From: Ruminococcus sp.
GTDB lineage: Bacteria > Bacillota > Clostridia > Oscillospirales > Ruminococcaceae
Direction of reading: 5' to 3'
Length of the DNA: 48,832 nt
NCBI GenBank assembly: GCA_022768805.1
Contig: JALELB010000020.1
Location: 1-48,832, forward strand
Part shown: one piece after another, positions 18,546 to 27,141 of the stretch
Position numbering within the stretch: position 1 is the stretch's first letter
How the letters are laid out: each line of letters begins with the position of its first letter
Notes under the pieces: model-generated
What the model was told of the DNA's origin: nothing
What the model saw: the letters and a program-made list of their open reading frames with translations, nothing else
The model's database searches: none
Made by a program: the position numbers and the translations under genes

Positions 18546-19502
18546 ATGTACCCCATGCAGCTCATTGCTCCCTGCAAGGATTATCTGTGGGGGGGCAGCC
18601 GGCTCCGGACAGAGTTCGGCAAACAAAGCGACAAGGACATTATTGCGGAAAGCTGGGAGCTTTCCTGCCACAAGGACGGAATATCCCGGATTGCAAACGG
18701 AGAATACGCCGGCATGCTGCTGACGGAATACCTGGAGCAGGCGGGAAAAGCCGTGCTGGGCACGAGGGGGGCGGCGTTTCAGTACTTCCCGGTGCTCATC
18801 AAGCTCATCGACGCCAGGGATAATCTGTCCGTCCAGGTGCATCCGGACAACGAATATGCCCTCCGGGTGGAGGGGGAATACGGCAAGACGGAAATGTGGT
18901 ATATTGTGGACTGCGAGCCCGGGGCGGAGCTGATCTACGGCTTTGCGCAGGAAATCTCCAGGGAGGAATTTCGCCGCCGGATTGCGGACAATACCCTGCT
19001 GGAGGCGGTGCATCGGGTACCGGTGCACAAGGGGGACGTGTTCTTCATTGCCGCCGGAACCTTACACGCCATCGGCGCCGGGATTTTAATTGCGGAAATC
19101 CAGCAGAATTCCAACACCACCTACCGGGTCTATGACTACGGCCGGGTGGGGGCGGACGGAAAGCCCCGGGCTCTGCATATTGACAAGGCGGCGGAGGTGA
19201 CCCGGCTGGCGCCGGCAAAGCCCTATCCCGTATCCGCCCCGGAGGAGCATCCGGGCTGCACGGAGACCCTGCTGGCAAAGTGCGACTATTTTTCCGCCCG
19301 GAAGCTGGAGCTTTCCGGAGCAGCGTCCCTGTGTGCCGGAGCGGAATCCTTCCACCATATCCTGCTGCTGGAGGGGGAAGCCACCCTGACCGCCGGGGAG
19401 GATACCCTGACCCTCCGGAAGGGCGCAAGCGTATTCCTGCCCGCAGGACTTGGGGCATATACTCTGGACGGAACCGGTCAGGCCATCCTGACAACGGTCT
19501 GA
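18546..19502 (+). CDS. manA: Mannose-6-phosphate isomerase, class I
   Basis: 318 residues, the short Firmicutes type of class I phosphomannose isomerase. It interconverts fructose-6-P and mannose-6-P in the cytoplasm, using zinc held by the cupin (VQVHPDNEYA near 98-106, KTEMWY near 117 and PAGTLHAIGAG near 175). It starts MYPMQLIAPCKDYLWGG with SD GGAGG. A hairpin (GGCAGC with GCTGCC) precedes the SD. It links the hydrolase operon to GDP-mannose synthesis, used by the glycan locus downstream; a phosphomannomutase is not in the window. Confidence 0.94.
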   Translation: MYPMQLIAPCKDYLWGGSRLRTEFGKQSDKDIIAESWELSCHKDGISRIANGEYAGMLLTEYLEQAGKAVLGTRGAAFQYFPVLIKLIDARDNLSVQVHPDNEYALRVEGEYGKTEMWYIVDCEPGAELIYGFAQEISREEFRRRIADNTLLEAVHRVPVHKGDVFFIAAGTLHAIGAGILIAEIQQNSNTTYRVYDYGRVGADGKPRALHIDKAAEVTRLAPAKPYPVSAPEEHPGCTETLLAKCDYFSARKLELSGAASLCAGAESFHHILLLEGEATLTAGEDTLTLRKGASVFLPAGLGAYTLDGTGQAILTTV

Positions 19503-19527
19503 ATATACAACAAAGGAGTCGAAACAC

Positions 19528-20484
19528 ATGAAGTATTATGTAGGCATTGATCTGGGCGGCACCAACATTGTAGCAGGTGTAGTGGACGAACAGTACAACA
19601 TTCTGGCAAAGGCAAGCACCAAAACCAACTGCCCCCGGCCGGACCGGGAGATCGCCAAGGATATGGCGAAAATGGCCATCCAGGCGGTGGAAAATGCAAA
19701 GCTCACCATGGATCAGATTGAATGGGTGGGCATCGGTACCCCCGGCATCGCCAACAGCCGGGATGGGGTCATCGAATACTCCAACAACCTGGGCTTTGTG
19801 AATACCCCCATGGTAAAATACATCCAGGAGGACATTGACAAGCCCGTATTCGTGGAAAATGACGCAAATGCGGCAGCCTACGGGGAATTTGTTGCCGGAG
19901 CCGCAAAGGGCGCAAACAATGCGGTATGCATCACCCTGGGCACCGGCGTAGGGGGCGGCATTGTCATTGACGGAAAAATCTATGCAGGCTCCAACTTTGC
20001 CGGCGCAGAGATCGGCCACACGGTAATCTCCGTGGACGGCCCCCAGTGTACCTGCGGCAGAAAGGGCTGCTTTGAGGTATTCTCCTCTGCAACGGGACTG
20101 ATTCGAATGACAAAGGAGTCCATGGCCCAGAACCCGGACAGCAGCATGCACAAGCTGGTGGCGGAACGGGGCGGCAAGGTATCCGCACGGATCGCCTTTG
20201 ACGCTATGCGGCTGGGTGACGCTGCTGCAAAGGCAGTGGTGGACGATTTTATCAAATACCTGGCGGCAGGCATCACCAACACCATCAACATCTTCCAGCC
20301 GGATATTCTCTGCATCGGCGGCGGCGTATGCAACGAGGGAGACGCCCTGCTGCTGCCGGTGAAGGAACTGGTGGCCAAGGAGGTCTATACCCGCAACTCC
20401 AAGCAGAACACCGAAATCGTCATTGCCAAGCTGGGCAACGACGCCGGCATCATCGGCGCCGCCTTCCTGGGCAACGCACAGTAA
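19528..20484 (+). CDS. ROK-family glucokinase
   Basis: 318 residues. N-terminal ATP-binding DLGGTNIVAGVV (residue 8 on), VENDANAAAYGE with the catalytic Asp near 112, GTGVGGGIV near 138, and the zinc-binding ROK signature CTCGRKGCFE near 175. It should phosphorylate glucose released by the hydrolases, using ATP in the cytoplasm. Last gene of the operon that starts at 11257; a terminator follows directly. Specificity for glucose rather than another hexose or N-acetyl sugar is inferred from closeness to clostridial glucokinases. Confidence 0.9.
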   Translation: MKYYVGIDLGGTNIVAGVVDEQYNILAKASTKTNCPRPDREIAKDMAKMAIQAVENAKLTMDQIEWVGIGTPGIANSRDGVIEYSNNLGFVNTPMVKYIQEDIDKPVFVENDANAAAYGEFVAGAAKGANNAVCITLGTGVGGGIVIDGKIYAGSNFAGAEIGHTVISVDGPQCTCGRKGCFEVFSSATGLIRMTKESMAQNPDSSMHKLVAERGGKVSARIAFDAMRLGDAAAKAVVDDFIKYLAAGITNTINIFQPDILCIGGGVCNEGDALLLPVKELVAKEVYTRNSKQNTEIVIAKLGNDAGIIGAAFLGNAQ

Positions 20485-20494
20485 GTCTTCAAAG

Positions 20495-20521
20495 CAGTCC
20501 GCTTCGGCGGGCTGTTTTTTT
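20495..20521 (+). terminator. Intrinsic terminator of the hydrolase-manA-glucokinase operon
   Basis: 8-bp stem with one G-U pair (20495-20502 with 20507-20514), UUCG tetraloop, then seven T. Confidence 0.92.
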
Positions 20522-20545
20522 GGTCGGATTTTACAGAAGAAAAAA

Positions 20546-20575
20546 CGGATAAACACAATTTCGCCGGCGATACTA
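20546..20575 (+). promoter_or_regulatory. sigmaG-like promoter of the DUF378 gene (tentative)
   Basis: CGGATA (20546-20551), 17 bp, GATACTA (20569-20575), compared with the forespore pattern TGMATA, 17-18 bp, CATACTA. No good sigmaA promoter is seen here. Confidence 0.35.
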
Positions 20576-20623
20576 TCACCATGAGCATAGAAGATATGTT
20601 CATCAGAAATGAGGTGCAAGCGT

Positions 20624-20836
20624 ATGTGGGACAAGCTCGCTTTGATCCTGCTGATTATCGGCGGTGTGAACTGGGGTCTGGTTGGTATCTTTGAATTCGA
20701 CCTGGTTGCATGGCTGTTCGGAGGCGCCGCCTCCCTGATCAGCAGAGCGATCTATATCCTGGTCGCAATCAGTGCGGTCTGGTGTATCACGCTGCTGTTC
20801 CGGAACGATCAGAAGCTGGTCGAGGTCGAAGCATAG
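20624..20836 (+). CDS. Small DUF378 membrane protein
   Basis: 70 residues from ATG 20624, chosen because AGGTG sits 7 nt upstream; an ATG at 20609 in the same frame lacks an SD. Two membrane helices: LALILLIIGGVNWGLVGIFE with the DUF378 hallmark GGVNWGLVG, and a second ending in VWCITLLF. Function unknown in this family. Monocistronic between two terminators, with a promoter that resembles forespore promoters. Confidence 0.85.
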   Translation: MWDKLALILLIIGGVNWGLVGIFEFDLVAWLFGGAASLISRAIYILVAISAVWCITLLFRNDQKLVEVEA

Positions 20837-20857
20837 CGCAGGCCGCCAAAGCAAGGG

Positions 20858-20905
20858 GCAGGCACTGTCGGGCATGGATGCCGTTCCGACAGCTGCCTGC
20901 TTTTT
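20858..20905 (+). terminator. Intrinsic terminator of the DUF378 gene
   Basis: 14-bp stem with one bulged C (20858-20871 with 20886-20900), then TTTTT. Confidence 0.9.
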
Positions 20906-21163
20906 GTGTTCCAGCGTTTGGTGAATGCTTGGGGAGACAACCCCAGTCCCCCACTTTCCTTCTTCCCCATCCCCCTTGGGGACACGGTGCAACCCTGCAC
21001 GTTCTCACGATGCTCCGCAGAACGGCGCTGAATAGGGTCTGGCGCATGAAATCGTGGAAACACGCATAACCTGACGTTTCCCCTCAAGAGAGGGGAGAGT
21101 CGTGGAAAAGAGAGCGCGAGAGAAAACCGGATCCCTTAAGATGCCCTTTTTCGTGCATTTGAC
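20906..21163. other. Intergenic stretch without a recognised gene
   Basis: The gene-free interval is 20837-21271. Outside the DUF378 terminator and the 21164 promoter I see no convincing reading frame. Several short inverted repeats are present, e.g. CCCCTC-AAGA-GAGGGG near 21085 and a C-rich/G-rich tract near 20940-20985. It could be a decayed repeat element or an RNA; nothing is recognisable. Confidence 0.5.
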
Positions 21164-21192
21164 TTGACGGAATACGGATTATTTGATACAAT
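21164..21192 (+). promoter_or_regulatory. Promoter of the glycan locus
   Basis: TTGACG (21164-21169), 17 bp, TACAAT (21187-21192), about 80 nt before the first gene. Confidence 0.82.
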
Positions 21193-21230
21193 AAGATAAA
21201 TATGGTTTTCAGACTTCAAAAAAAGAGATA

Positions 21231-21271
21231 GGAGCTTGGCGCCGCCTGCGTGCCGGCGCCCAACAGGATTT
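21231..21271 (+). promoter_or_regulatory. Unusual ribosome binding site: SD, hairpin, start codon
   Basis: AGGAG (21230-21234) is followed directly by a hairpin (21236-21263: TTGG-CGCCG pairing CGGCG-CCCAA with one bulged G), then CAGGATTT and the ATG. An in-frame TTG at 21236 is too close to the SD to be a likely start. Confidence 0.45.
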
Positions 21272-22651
21272 ATGAACAATCGGGAACAATACAAACGGAT
21301 CGTCTATTTCTTTTCCACGCTCATCATCGTTGCGCTGCTGACGCTGGAATTTGCATTTACCTGGTACACCGCATACAGCGACGTTATCGCTCTGCCCTTT
21401 TACCGGCGGGGCAACTGGGTTGTGGTGCTCATCTATGCGGTGCTCTTCGTGGTGCTGCTCAAATCCTCCGGCGGCTATAAGGTCGGCTATCTGAAGCGGG
21501 GGGATATGATCTACTCCCAGATGCTTTCCCTGGTCTTCGTCAACACCATTACTTACTTTCAGATCAGCCTGATCGGCAGACATCTGATGCCGGTAAAGCC
21601 CATACTGTGGATGACCCTGGTGGATCTGGTTCTGCTGCTGTGCTGGGCGGTGCTGTCCAACCGGTTCTACTTCTGGCTGTATCCCCCCCGGCGGCTCATC
21701 ATCATCTACGGCAGTCAGTCCGCCGCCCAGCTGGTGATGAAAATGAGCGAGCGGGTGGACAAATATATGATCTGTGAGTCCATCAGCATCGAGGCAGGGC
21801 TGGATCGGATCAAGCAGGAAATGCGCCGGTTTGAAGGGGTCATTATCTGTGACATCGCCGGGGCGGAGCGGAACGATCTGGTGAAATACTGCTTTGAGAC
21901 CTCCACCCGGGCGTATATCGCCCCGAAAATCTCCGATATTATTCTCCGGGGGGCGGAGGATATCCGGCTCTTTGATTCCCCCCTGCTGCTGTGCCGGAAC
22001 TACGGCCTCACCTTTGAGCAGCGGCTTGCAAAGCGTACCTTTGACATCTGCGCAAGCCTTGTGGGACTGATCCTGCTTTCTCCGGTGATGCTGGTCTGCG
22101 CACTGGCGGTCAAATGCTACGACGGCGGCAGGGTGTTTTATGCCCAGACCCGGCTCACCAAGGACGGCAAGCCCTTTCAGGTGCTGAAATTCCGGAGTAT
22201 GATCGCAGACGCAGAAAAGGACGGTAAGCCCAGGCTTGCGGGAGAGGATGACGACCGGATTACCCCGGTGGGGAAATTTTTGCGGAAGTGCCGGCTGGAC
22301 GAGCTGCCCCAGCTGATTAACATTCTGAAGGGGGAAATGTCCGTGGTGGGCCCCCGGCCGGAGCGCCCGGAGCTGACGGAGGAATACTGCCGGGATATGC
22401 CGGAATTCCGCTATCGGCTGAAGGTAAAGGCAGGGCTGACGGGCTATGCCCAGGTCACCGGAGTGTACGATACCGTCCCCTTTGACAAGCTGAAAATGGA
22501 TCTCATGTACATTGAGCACTACTCCATGCTGCTGGATCTTCGGATCATTCTCATGACCATCAAGACCATGATCCTGCCGGGCAACACCAACGAAAAGCGG
22601 CATATTCTTCCCCCAAGGGATGCCCATACAGAAAACCGGGACAAGCAGTAG
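21272..22651 (+). CDS. Polyprenyl-phosphate sugar-1-phosphate transferase (exopolysaccharide initiating enzyme)
   Basis: 459 residues. Four N-terminal membrane helices (about 5-150), a middle soluble segment (RRLIIIYGSQSAAQLVMKM, nucleotide-binding-like), another helix near 270, and the C-terminal bacterial sugar transferase domain. Hallmarks: VFYAQTRLTKDGKPFQVLKF, LRKCRLDELPQLINILKG (DE catalytic pair), SVVGPRPERPEL and KAGLTGYAQVTG. It transfers a sugar-1-phosphate from a nucleotide sugar to undecaprenyl phosphate at the inner face of the membrane, the first step of polysaccharide or glycolipid assembly. First gene of the locus. Which sugar it uses cannot be told from sequence. Confidence 0.92.
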   Translation: MNNREQYKRIVYFFSTLIIVALLTLEFAFTWYTAYSDVIALPFYRRGNWVVVLIYAVLFVVLLKSSGGYKVGYLKRGDMIYSQMLSLVFVNTITYFQISLIGRHLMPVKPILWMTLVDLVLLLCWAVLSNRFYFWLYPPRRLIIIYGSQSAAQLVMKMSERVDKYMICESISIEAGLDRIKQEMRRFEGVIICDIAGAERNDLVKYCFETSTRAYIAPKISDIILRGAEDIRLFDSPLLLCRNYGLTFEQRLAKRTFDICASLVGLILLSPVMLVCALAVKCYDGGRVFYAQTRLTKDGKPFQVLKFRSMIADAEKDGKPRLAGEDDDRITPVGKFLRKCRLDELPQLINILKGEMSVVGPRPERPELTEEYCRDMPEFRYRLKVKAGLTGYAQVTGVYDTVPFDKLKMDLMYIEHYSMLLDLRIILMTIKTMILPGNTNEKRHILPPRDAHTENRDKQ

Positions 22652-22670
22652 CCCGGAAAATGTACAGAAA

Positions 22671-22701
22671 GGAGTGCGGCGGCGAACGCCGCAGAAACAG
22701 T
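22671..22701 (+). promoter_or_regulatory. Unusual ribosome binding site: SD, hairpin, start codon
   Basis: AAAGGAG ends at 22674; a GC hairpin (GCGGC and GCCGC, about 22676-22692) follows, then AGAAACAGT and the ATG at 22702. An in-frame ATG at 22660 has no SD and would add 14 non-family residues. Confidence 0.5.
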
Positions 22702-23778
22702 ATGAAAACAACCGCAGTCATTATGGCAGGCGGCAGAGGCGAACGCTTCTGGCCAAAGAGCCGCACAAGTCTTCCCAAGCAGTTTTTGTCCCTGACCAGC
22801 GACGGGGAAACCATGATCCAGAAAACCATCAAGCGGCTGGCGCCCCTGGTGGACACAGAGGATATTTTTGTGGTGACCAACGCCGCCTACAAGCAGCTTG
22901 TCCACGACCAGCTGCCCCAGCTGCCCCAGGAAAACATCCTGGCGGAGCCGATGGCCAGGAACACCGCCCCCTGCATCGCACTGGCAGCCGCCGTGATCCG
23001 AAAAAAGTACCGGGACGCTGTGATGCTGGTGCTGCCCTCGGATCACCTCATCCAGTACGAGGAAATGTACACGGACACCTTAAAGCAGGCCATCCGGGTG
23101 GCGGAAGCCGGGGAAAACCTGGTGACCATCGGCATTACCCCCACCTATCCGGAAACCGGCTATGGTTATATCAAGTTCAAGCGGGGAGGCGAGGAGCTGC
23201 CCCGGGGCGTGTATCAGGTGGAATGCTTTGTGGAAAAGCCGGATCTGGACACCGCAAAGAGCTACCTTTCCTCCCGGAAGTATCTGTGGAACAGCGGCAT
23301 GTTCGTGTGGAAAATCTCCACCATTACGGAGAATTTCCGGAAGCTCATGCCGGAGCTTTGCGCCGGGATGGACGCCATTACGGAAGCCTACGGCACCCCG
23401 GAATTTGACCGGGTGCTTCAGGAGCAGTTTGCCGCATTCCCGTCGGAATCCATCGACTTCGGCGTGATGGAAAAGGCGGAGCATATTTACACCCTGTCCG
23501 CCAGCTTCGGCTGGGACGATGTGGGGAACTGGCTGGCCCTTGAGCGGATCAACCAGACCAACGAATACGGCAACTACATCACCGGGGACGTGATTACCAT
23601 CAACACCACCCGCAGCACTATCTGCGGCGGCAAGCGGCTCATTGCCGCAGTGGGCATCGAGGATCTCATCGTGGTGGATACGAACGACGCCATCCTGATC
23701 TGTGCCAAGGACAGCACCCAGGATGTGAAAAAGGTTATTGAAAATCTCAGAATCTGCAACCGCAGAGAACTGATTTAA
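22702..23778 (+). CDS. manC: Mannose-1-phosphate guanylyltransferase
   Basis: 358 residues from ATG 22702. It starts [20 protein letters not shown], the nucleotidyltransferase signature, and has the FVEKP motif near residue 180 and WNSGMFVWK near 200. No C-terminal isomerase domain, so it is the single-function form and matches the separate manA upstream. It makes GDP-mannose from GTP and mannose-1-P, the substrate of the next gene. Start chosen from family alignment; see the leader oddity. Confidence 0.94.
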   Translation: MKTTAVIMAGGRGERFWPKSRTSLPKQFLSLTSDGETMIQKTIKRLAPLVDTEDIFVVTNAAYKQLVHDQLPQLPQENILAEPMARNTAPCIALAAAVIRKKYRDAVMLVLPSDHLIQYEEMYTDTLKQAIRVAEAGENLVTIGITPTYPETGYGYIKFKRGGEELPRGVYQVECFVEKPDLDTAKSYLSSRKYLWNSGMFVWKISTITENFRKLMPELCAGMDAITEAYGTPEFDRVLQEQFAAFPSESIDFGVMEKAEHIYTLSASFGWDDVGNWLALERINQTNEYGNYITGDVITINTTRSTICGGKRLIAAVGIEDLIVVDTNDAILICAKDSTQDVKKVIENLRICNRRELI

Positions 23779-23798
23779 AGAAAAGAGAGAAACGCACT

Positions 23799-24830
23799 AT
23801 GAAAAATGCACTGATTACAGGTATCACCGGACAGGACGGCTCCTATCTGGCAGAGCTGCTGCTGGAGAAGGGCTACAACGTATACGGCATCATGCGCCGC
23901 AAGAGCGTGGTGGATTACGGCAACGTGGAACACATCAAGGACAAGCTCCACTTTATCTATGCAGATATGACCGACGAAATCTCCCTGATTAACGCCATGA
24001 AAATCTCCCAGGCGGACGAGGTGTACAACCTGGCGGCACAGTCCTTCGTGGCAACCAGCTGGGAGCAGCCCATTGCCACCGCTGAGATCGACGCCATCGG
24101 CGTAACCAATATGCTGGAGGCCATCCGCACGGTAAAGCCCTCCTGCCGGTTCTATCAGGCCTCCACCTCGGAAATGTTCGGGCTGGCTCAGGAGATACCC
24201 CAGTGCGAAACCACACCCTTTTACCCCAGAAGCCCCTACGGCGTTGCCAAGCTGTACGGCCACTGGATTACCAAGAACTACCGGGAAAGCTACGGGCTGT
24301 TTGCCTGCTCCGGCATCCTCTTCAACCACGAATCCGAGCGCAGAGGCAAGGAATTCGTCACCCGGAAGATCACCGACGCAGTGGCACGGATCAAGCACGG
24401 GGTGCTGGATCACCTGGAGCTGGGCAATATGGATGCCAAGCGGGACTGGGGACACTCCAAGGACTATGTGCGGGCCATGTGGCTGATGCTCCAGCAGGAT
24501 GAGCCGGAGGATTACGTCATCGCCACCAACGAAACCCGGACAGTGCGGGAATTTGTGGAGGCTGCCTTTGCACAGGCAGGCATCCGGCTCCAGTGGCAGG
24601 GCACCGGTGTGGACGAAACCGGCATCGACCAGGCCACCGGCAAAACCCTGGTGAAGGTCAACAAGGACTTTTTCCGGCCGGCAGAGGTATATCAGCTGCT
24701 GGGGAATCCTGCAAAGGCAGAGGAACAGCTGGGCTGGAAGCGGGAAATTTCCTTTGCTGAGCTGGTCAGCCGCATGGTCAGCAACGATCTGGCTCTGGTG
24801 GAAAAAGAGCTGAAGACTGCGGCACTGTAA
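23799..24830 (+). CDS. gmd: GDP-mannose 4,6-dehydratase
   Basis: 343 residues, full length. Extended SDR fold: [15 protein letters not shown] at the N terminus (NADP binding), QASTSEMFG near 120, catalytic Tyr-Lys in [10 protein letters not shown] near 147 and the Gmd-specific [15 protein letters not shown] near 175. It converts GDP-mannose to GDP-4-keto-6-deoxymannose. Starts 20 nt after manC; only a weak purine tract precedes the ATG. The reductase gene needed next is rmd at 27138. Confidence 0.96.
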   Translation: MKNALITGITGQDGSYLAELLLEKGYNVYGIMRRKSVVDYGNVEHIKDKLHFIYADMTDEISLINAMKISQADEVYNLAAQSFVATSWEQPIATAEIDAIGVTNMLEAIRTVKPSCRFYQASTSEMFGLAQEIPQCETTPFYPRSPYGVAKLYGHWITKNYRESYGLFACSGILFNHESERRGKEFVTRKITDAVARIKHGVLDHLELGNMDAKRDWGHSKDYVRAMWLMLQQDEPEDYVIATNETRTVREFVEAAFAQAGIRLQWQGTGVDETGIDQATGKTLVKVNKDFFRPAEVYQLLGNPAKAEEQLGWKREISFAELVSRMVSNDLALVEKELKTAAL

Positions 24831-24842
24831 GGGGGTAGCGCA

Positions 24843-25985
24843 TTGAGAATTGCCTTTGATGCAGCACCGCTGCTGGACGAGCATATGTCCGGGGTGGGGC
24901 ACTGTGAGGCGGGGCTTACCCTGGCCTTGCAGCGGCTCTACCCGGAGCACGCCTATGTGTACCATTATTTCTCCGTCCGGGGCAGTGCCGGCAAGCGGCA
25001 GCGGCTGTCCCCCTATATGCTGCCGGACTGTGAGACCAATACCCCGCTGTTTTCCCCGCTGGTGTACCGGATGGCCACCCAGCTGATTCCCCTGCCCTAC
25101 CGGTGGTTTTTCGGCGGCAAGGCGGATATCACCCACTTTTTCAACTACATTGTTCCCCCGGGGGTGGAGGGCAAGACCATCGTCACGGTACACGATATGG
25201 TCATCCGGGCCTTTCCGGAAACCATGCGGACACGGACAAGAGCCATGCTGCGAATGGGGCTGGAGCGGTCCATGAAGCGGGCGGACCGGATTATGACCAT
25301 ATCGGAATTTTCCAGACAGGAGATCATCAAATATTATCCCCGGTACGAGGATAAAATCCGGGTGGTCAAGTGCGGCGTGGATCTGGAAAAATTCCGGCCG
25401 GCGCCCCAGGAGGAGATCCAGCGGGTGCGTGAAAGCCTGAACCTGCCGGAGGAATATTTCCTGTTTATGGGGAATGTGGAGCCCAGAAAGAACCTGCTGC
25501 GGCTGATCCAGGCCTATGAACGGCTCTGTACCCGGATTCCCCAGGCGCCCAGGCTGGTGGTTGCGGGGGCAAAGGGCTGGCGCAACAGCGAAATCTATGA
25601 ATCCGTCCAGAAGCCGGCGCTGAAGGAGCGGGTACTGTTTACCAATTACATTCCGGAGGAGGATCTGCGGGGGCTGCTGTGCGGCGCTACCGCATTCCTG
25701 TTCCCCTCCCTGTACGAGGGCTTCGGCATCCCCCCCTTGGAGGCTATGGCCTGCGGGGTGCCGGTGATGGCGTCCAACGCCGCATCCCTGCCGGAGGTTA
25801 CCGGGGACTGCGCCGTGCAGGTGGATCCCTACGATCTGGACAGCATGGCAAATGGCATGGAGCAGCTGTACACGGATGCTGCTCTGCGGCAGGAGCTGTC
25901 CCGGCGGGGTCCTGAACGGGCAAAGACCCTTACCTGGGACCAGGCGGCGGCGGATCTGATGAAGCTTTACATGGAACTCATATAA
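24843..25985 (+). CDS. Glycosyltransferase family 4
   Basis: 380 residues, TTG start ([10 protein letters not shown] follows; GGGGG lies 6 nt upstream). GT-B fold: N-terminal acceptor half and C-terminal nucleotide-sugar half with [15 protein letters not shown] near 200 and the GT4 EX7E motif in [15 protein letters not shown] near 300. Likely a GDP-mannose or GDP-rhamnose dependent retaining transferase acting on the lipid-linked glycan at the inner membrane face. Donor and linkage are inferred from neighbours only. Confidence 0.9.
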   Translation: MRIAFDAAPLLDEHMSGVGHCEAGLTLALQRLYPEHAYVYHYFSVRGSAGKRQRLSPYMLPDCETNTPLFSPLVYRMATQLIPLPYRWFFGGKADITHFFNYIVPPGVEGKTIVTVHDMVIRAFPETMRTRTRAMLRMGLERSMKRADRIMTISEFSRQEIIKYYPRYEDKIRVVKCGVDLEKFRPAPQEEIQRVRESLNLPEEYFLFMGNVEPRKNLLRLIQAYERLCTRIPQAPRLVVAGAKGWRNSEIYESVQKPALKERVLFTNYIPEEDLRGLLCGATAFLFPSLYEGFGIPPLEAMACGVPVMASNAASLPEVTGDCAVQVDPYDLDSMANGMEQLYTDAALRQELSRRGPERAKTLTWDQAAADLMKLYMELI

Positions 25986-25995
25986 GGAGGCGGCA

Positions 25996-27141
25996 ATGGC
26001 TGGGCTGCGTATCCTACAGGTGAATAAATTCTATCCTCCCCACATCGGGGGCATCGAAACCGTGATACAGCAGGTGTCCCAGGGGCTGAAGGACCGGGCG
26101 GAGGTTTCCGTGCTGGTGTGCCAGCCCAAGGGCAGGGGCGTCCGGGAGGTCTGCGATGGGGTGCCCGTCACCCGGTGCAGCAGCTGGCGCACCGTGGCTT
26201 CCTGTCCGGTTTCCTTTTCCTTTTTCCGGGAATTTCGCCGGATGGCAAAGGAGGCGGACGTGATCGAGTGCCATCTGCCCTTTCCGTTGGCGGATCTGGC
26301 ATGCCTGCTGTCCCGGACGAAAAAACGGGTGGTCATCGCCTGGCACAGCGACGTGGTGAAGCAGAAAAAGCTGCTTGCCCTGTACAAGCCCATTCTCCGG
26401 GCATTCCTGCGCCGGGCAGACGCCATTATCGTTGCCACACAGGGGCATATTGACGGCTCCGCCTTTCTGCCCCCCTTCCGGGACAAGTGCGTGGTGATTC
26501 CCTACGGCATCCCCACCGCCGAATACTTACAGGCCCCGGCTGCACCCATCCTTACGGAAAAGCTCCGGGGAAAGCCCCTGAGAAAGCTGCTGTTTGTGGG
26601 GCGGCTGGTGTATTACAAGGGCGTGGACGTGCTGCTGCGGGCATTTGCCCGGACGGAGGGCTGCGCTTTGTTTTTAGCGGGAGAGGGCGTGCTGGAGCCC
26701 CAGCTCCGGCAGGAGGCCCAGACCCTGGGCGTGGCTGACCGGGTGTTTTTCCTGGGCAGGCTGACGGATGCCCAGCTTCGTGCCGCCTTTAGAGATTGTG
26801 ACATTTTCGTGCTGCCCTCGGTGGCAAACAGCGAGGCCTTCGGCATTGTCCAGCTGGAGGCTATGGTCTACGGCAAGCCGGTCATCAACACCGCCCTGCC
26901 CACAGGGGTGCCCCTGGTGAGCATCCATGGGGAAACCGGGCTGACGGTGCCCCCGGGGGACGAAACCGCCCTGGCAGATGCCATCCGCACCTTAGCGGAG
27001 GATGACGCTCTGCGGGAAGCATACGGGGCGGCGGCACAGCGCCGGGTGCTGGAGCATTTTGAACTGGACAATATGATTGATGGAGTATACCGGGTGCTGG
27101 CAGAGGGCATCCCTCCACAGGAAAGGGGCATGGACACATGA
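25996..27141 (+). CDS. Glycosyltransferase family 4
   Basis: 381 residues. It starts MAGLRILQVNKFYPPHIGG, a GT4 N terminus with the glycine loop; KLLFVGRLVYYKGVDVLL near 200 and the EX7E motif SEAFGIVQLEAM near 280 mark the donor domain. SD AGGAGG. It overlaps rmd by 4 nt, so GDP-D-rhamnose is a plausible donor. Paired with the preceding transferase, it could build a mannose/rhamnose chain, but that is an inference. Confidence 0.9.
   Translation: MAGLRILQVNKFYPPHIGGIETVIQQVSQGLKDRAEVSVLVCQPKGRGVREVCDGVPVTRCSSWRTVASCPVSFSFFREFRRMAKEADVIECHLPFPLADLACLLSRTKKRVVIAWHSDVVKQKKLLALYKPILRAFLRRADAIIVATQGHIDGSAFLPPFRDKCVVIPYGIPTAEYLQAPAAPILTEKLRGKPLRKLLFVGRLVYYKGVDVLLRAFARTEGCALFLAGEGVLEPQLRQEAQTLGVADRVFFLGRLTDAQLRAAFRDCDIFVLPSVANSEAFGIVQLEAMVYGKPVINTALPTGVPLVSIHGETGLTVPPGDETALADAIRTLAEDDALREAYGAAAQRRVLEHFELDNMIDGVYRVLAEGIPPQERGMDT

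Noticed and set aside
20787-21087. Short open frames on both strands in the gap after DUF378
   Set aside because: No SD, no family resemblance, and they cross the terminator hairpin.
22660-22701. N-terminal extension of manC from ATG 22660
   Set aside because: No SD for that ATG, and the added residues are absent from the family, whose proteins begin at the [11 protein letters not shown] segment.
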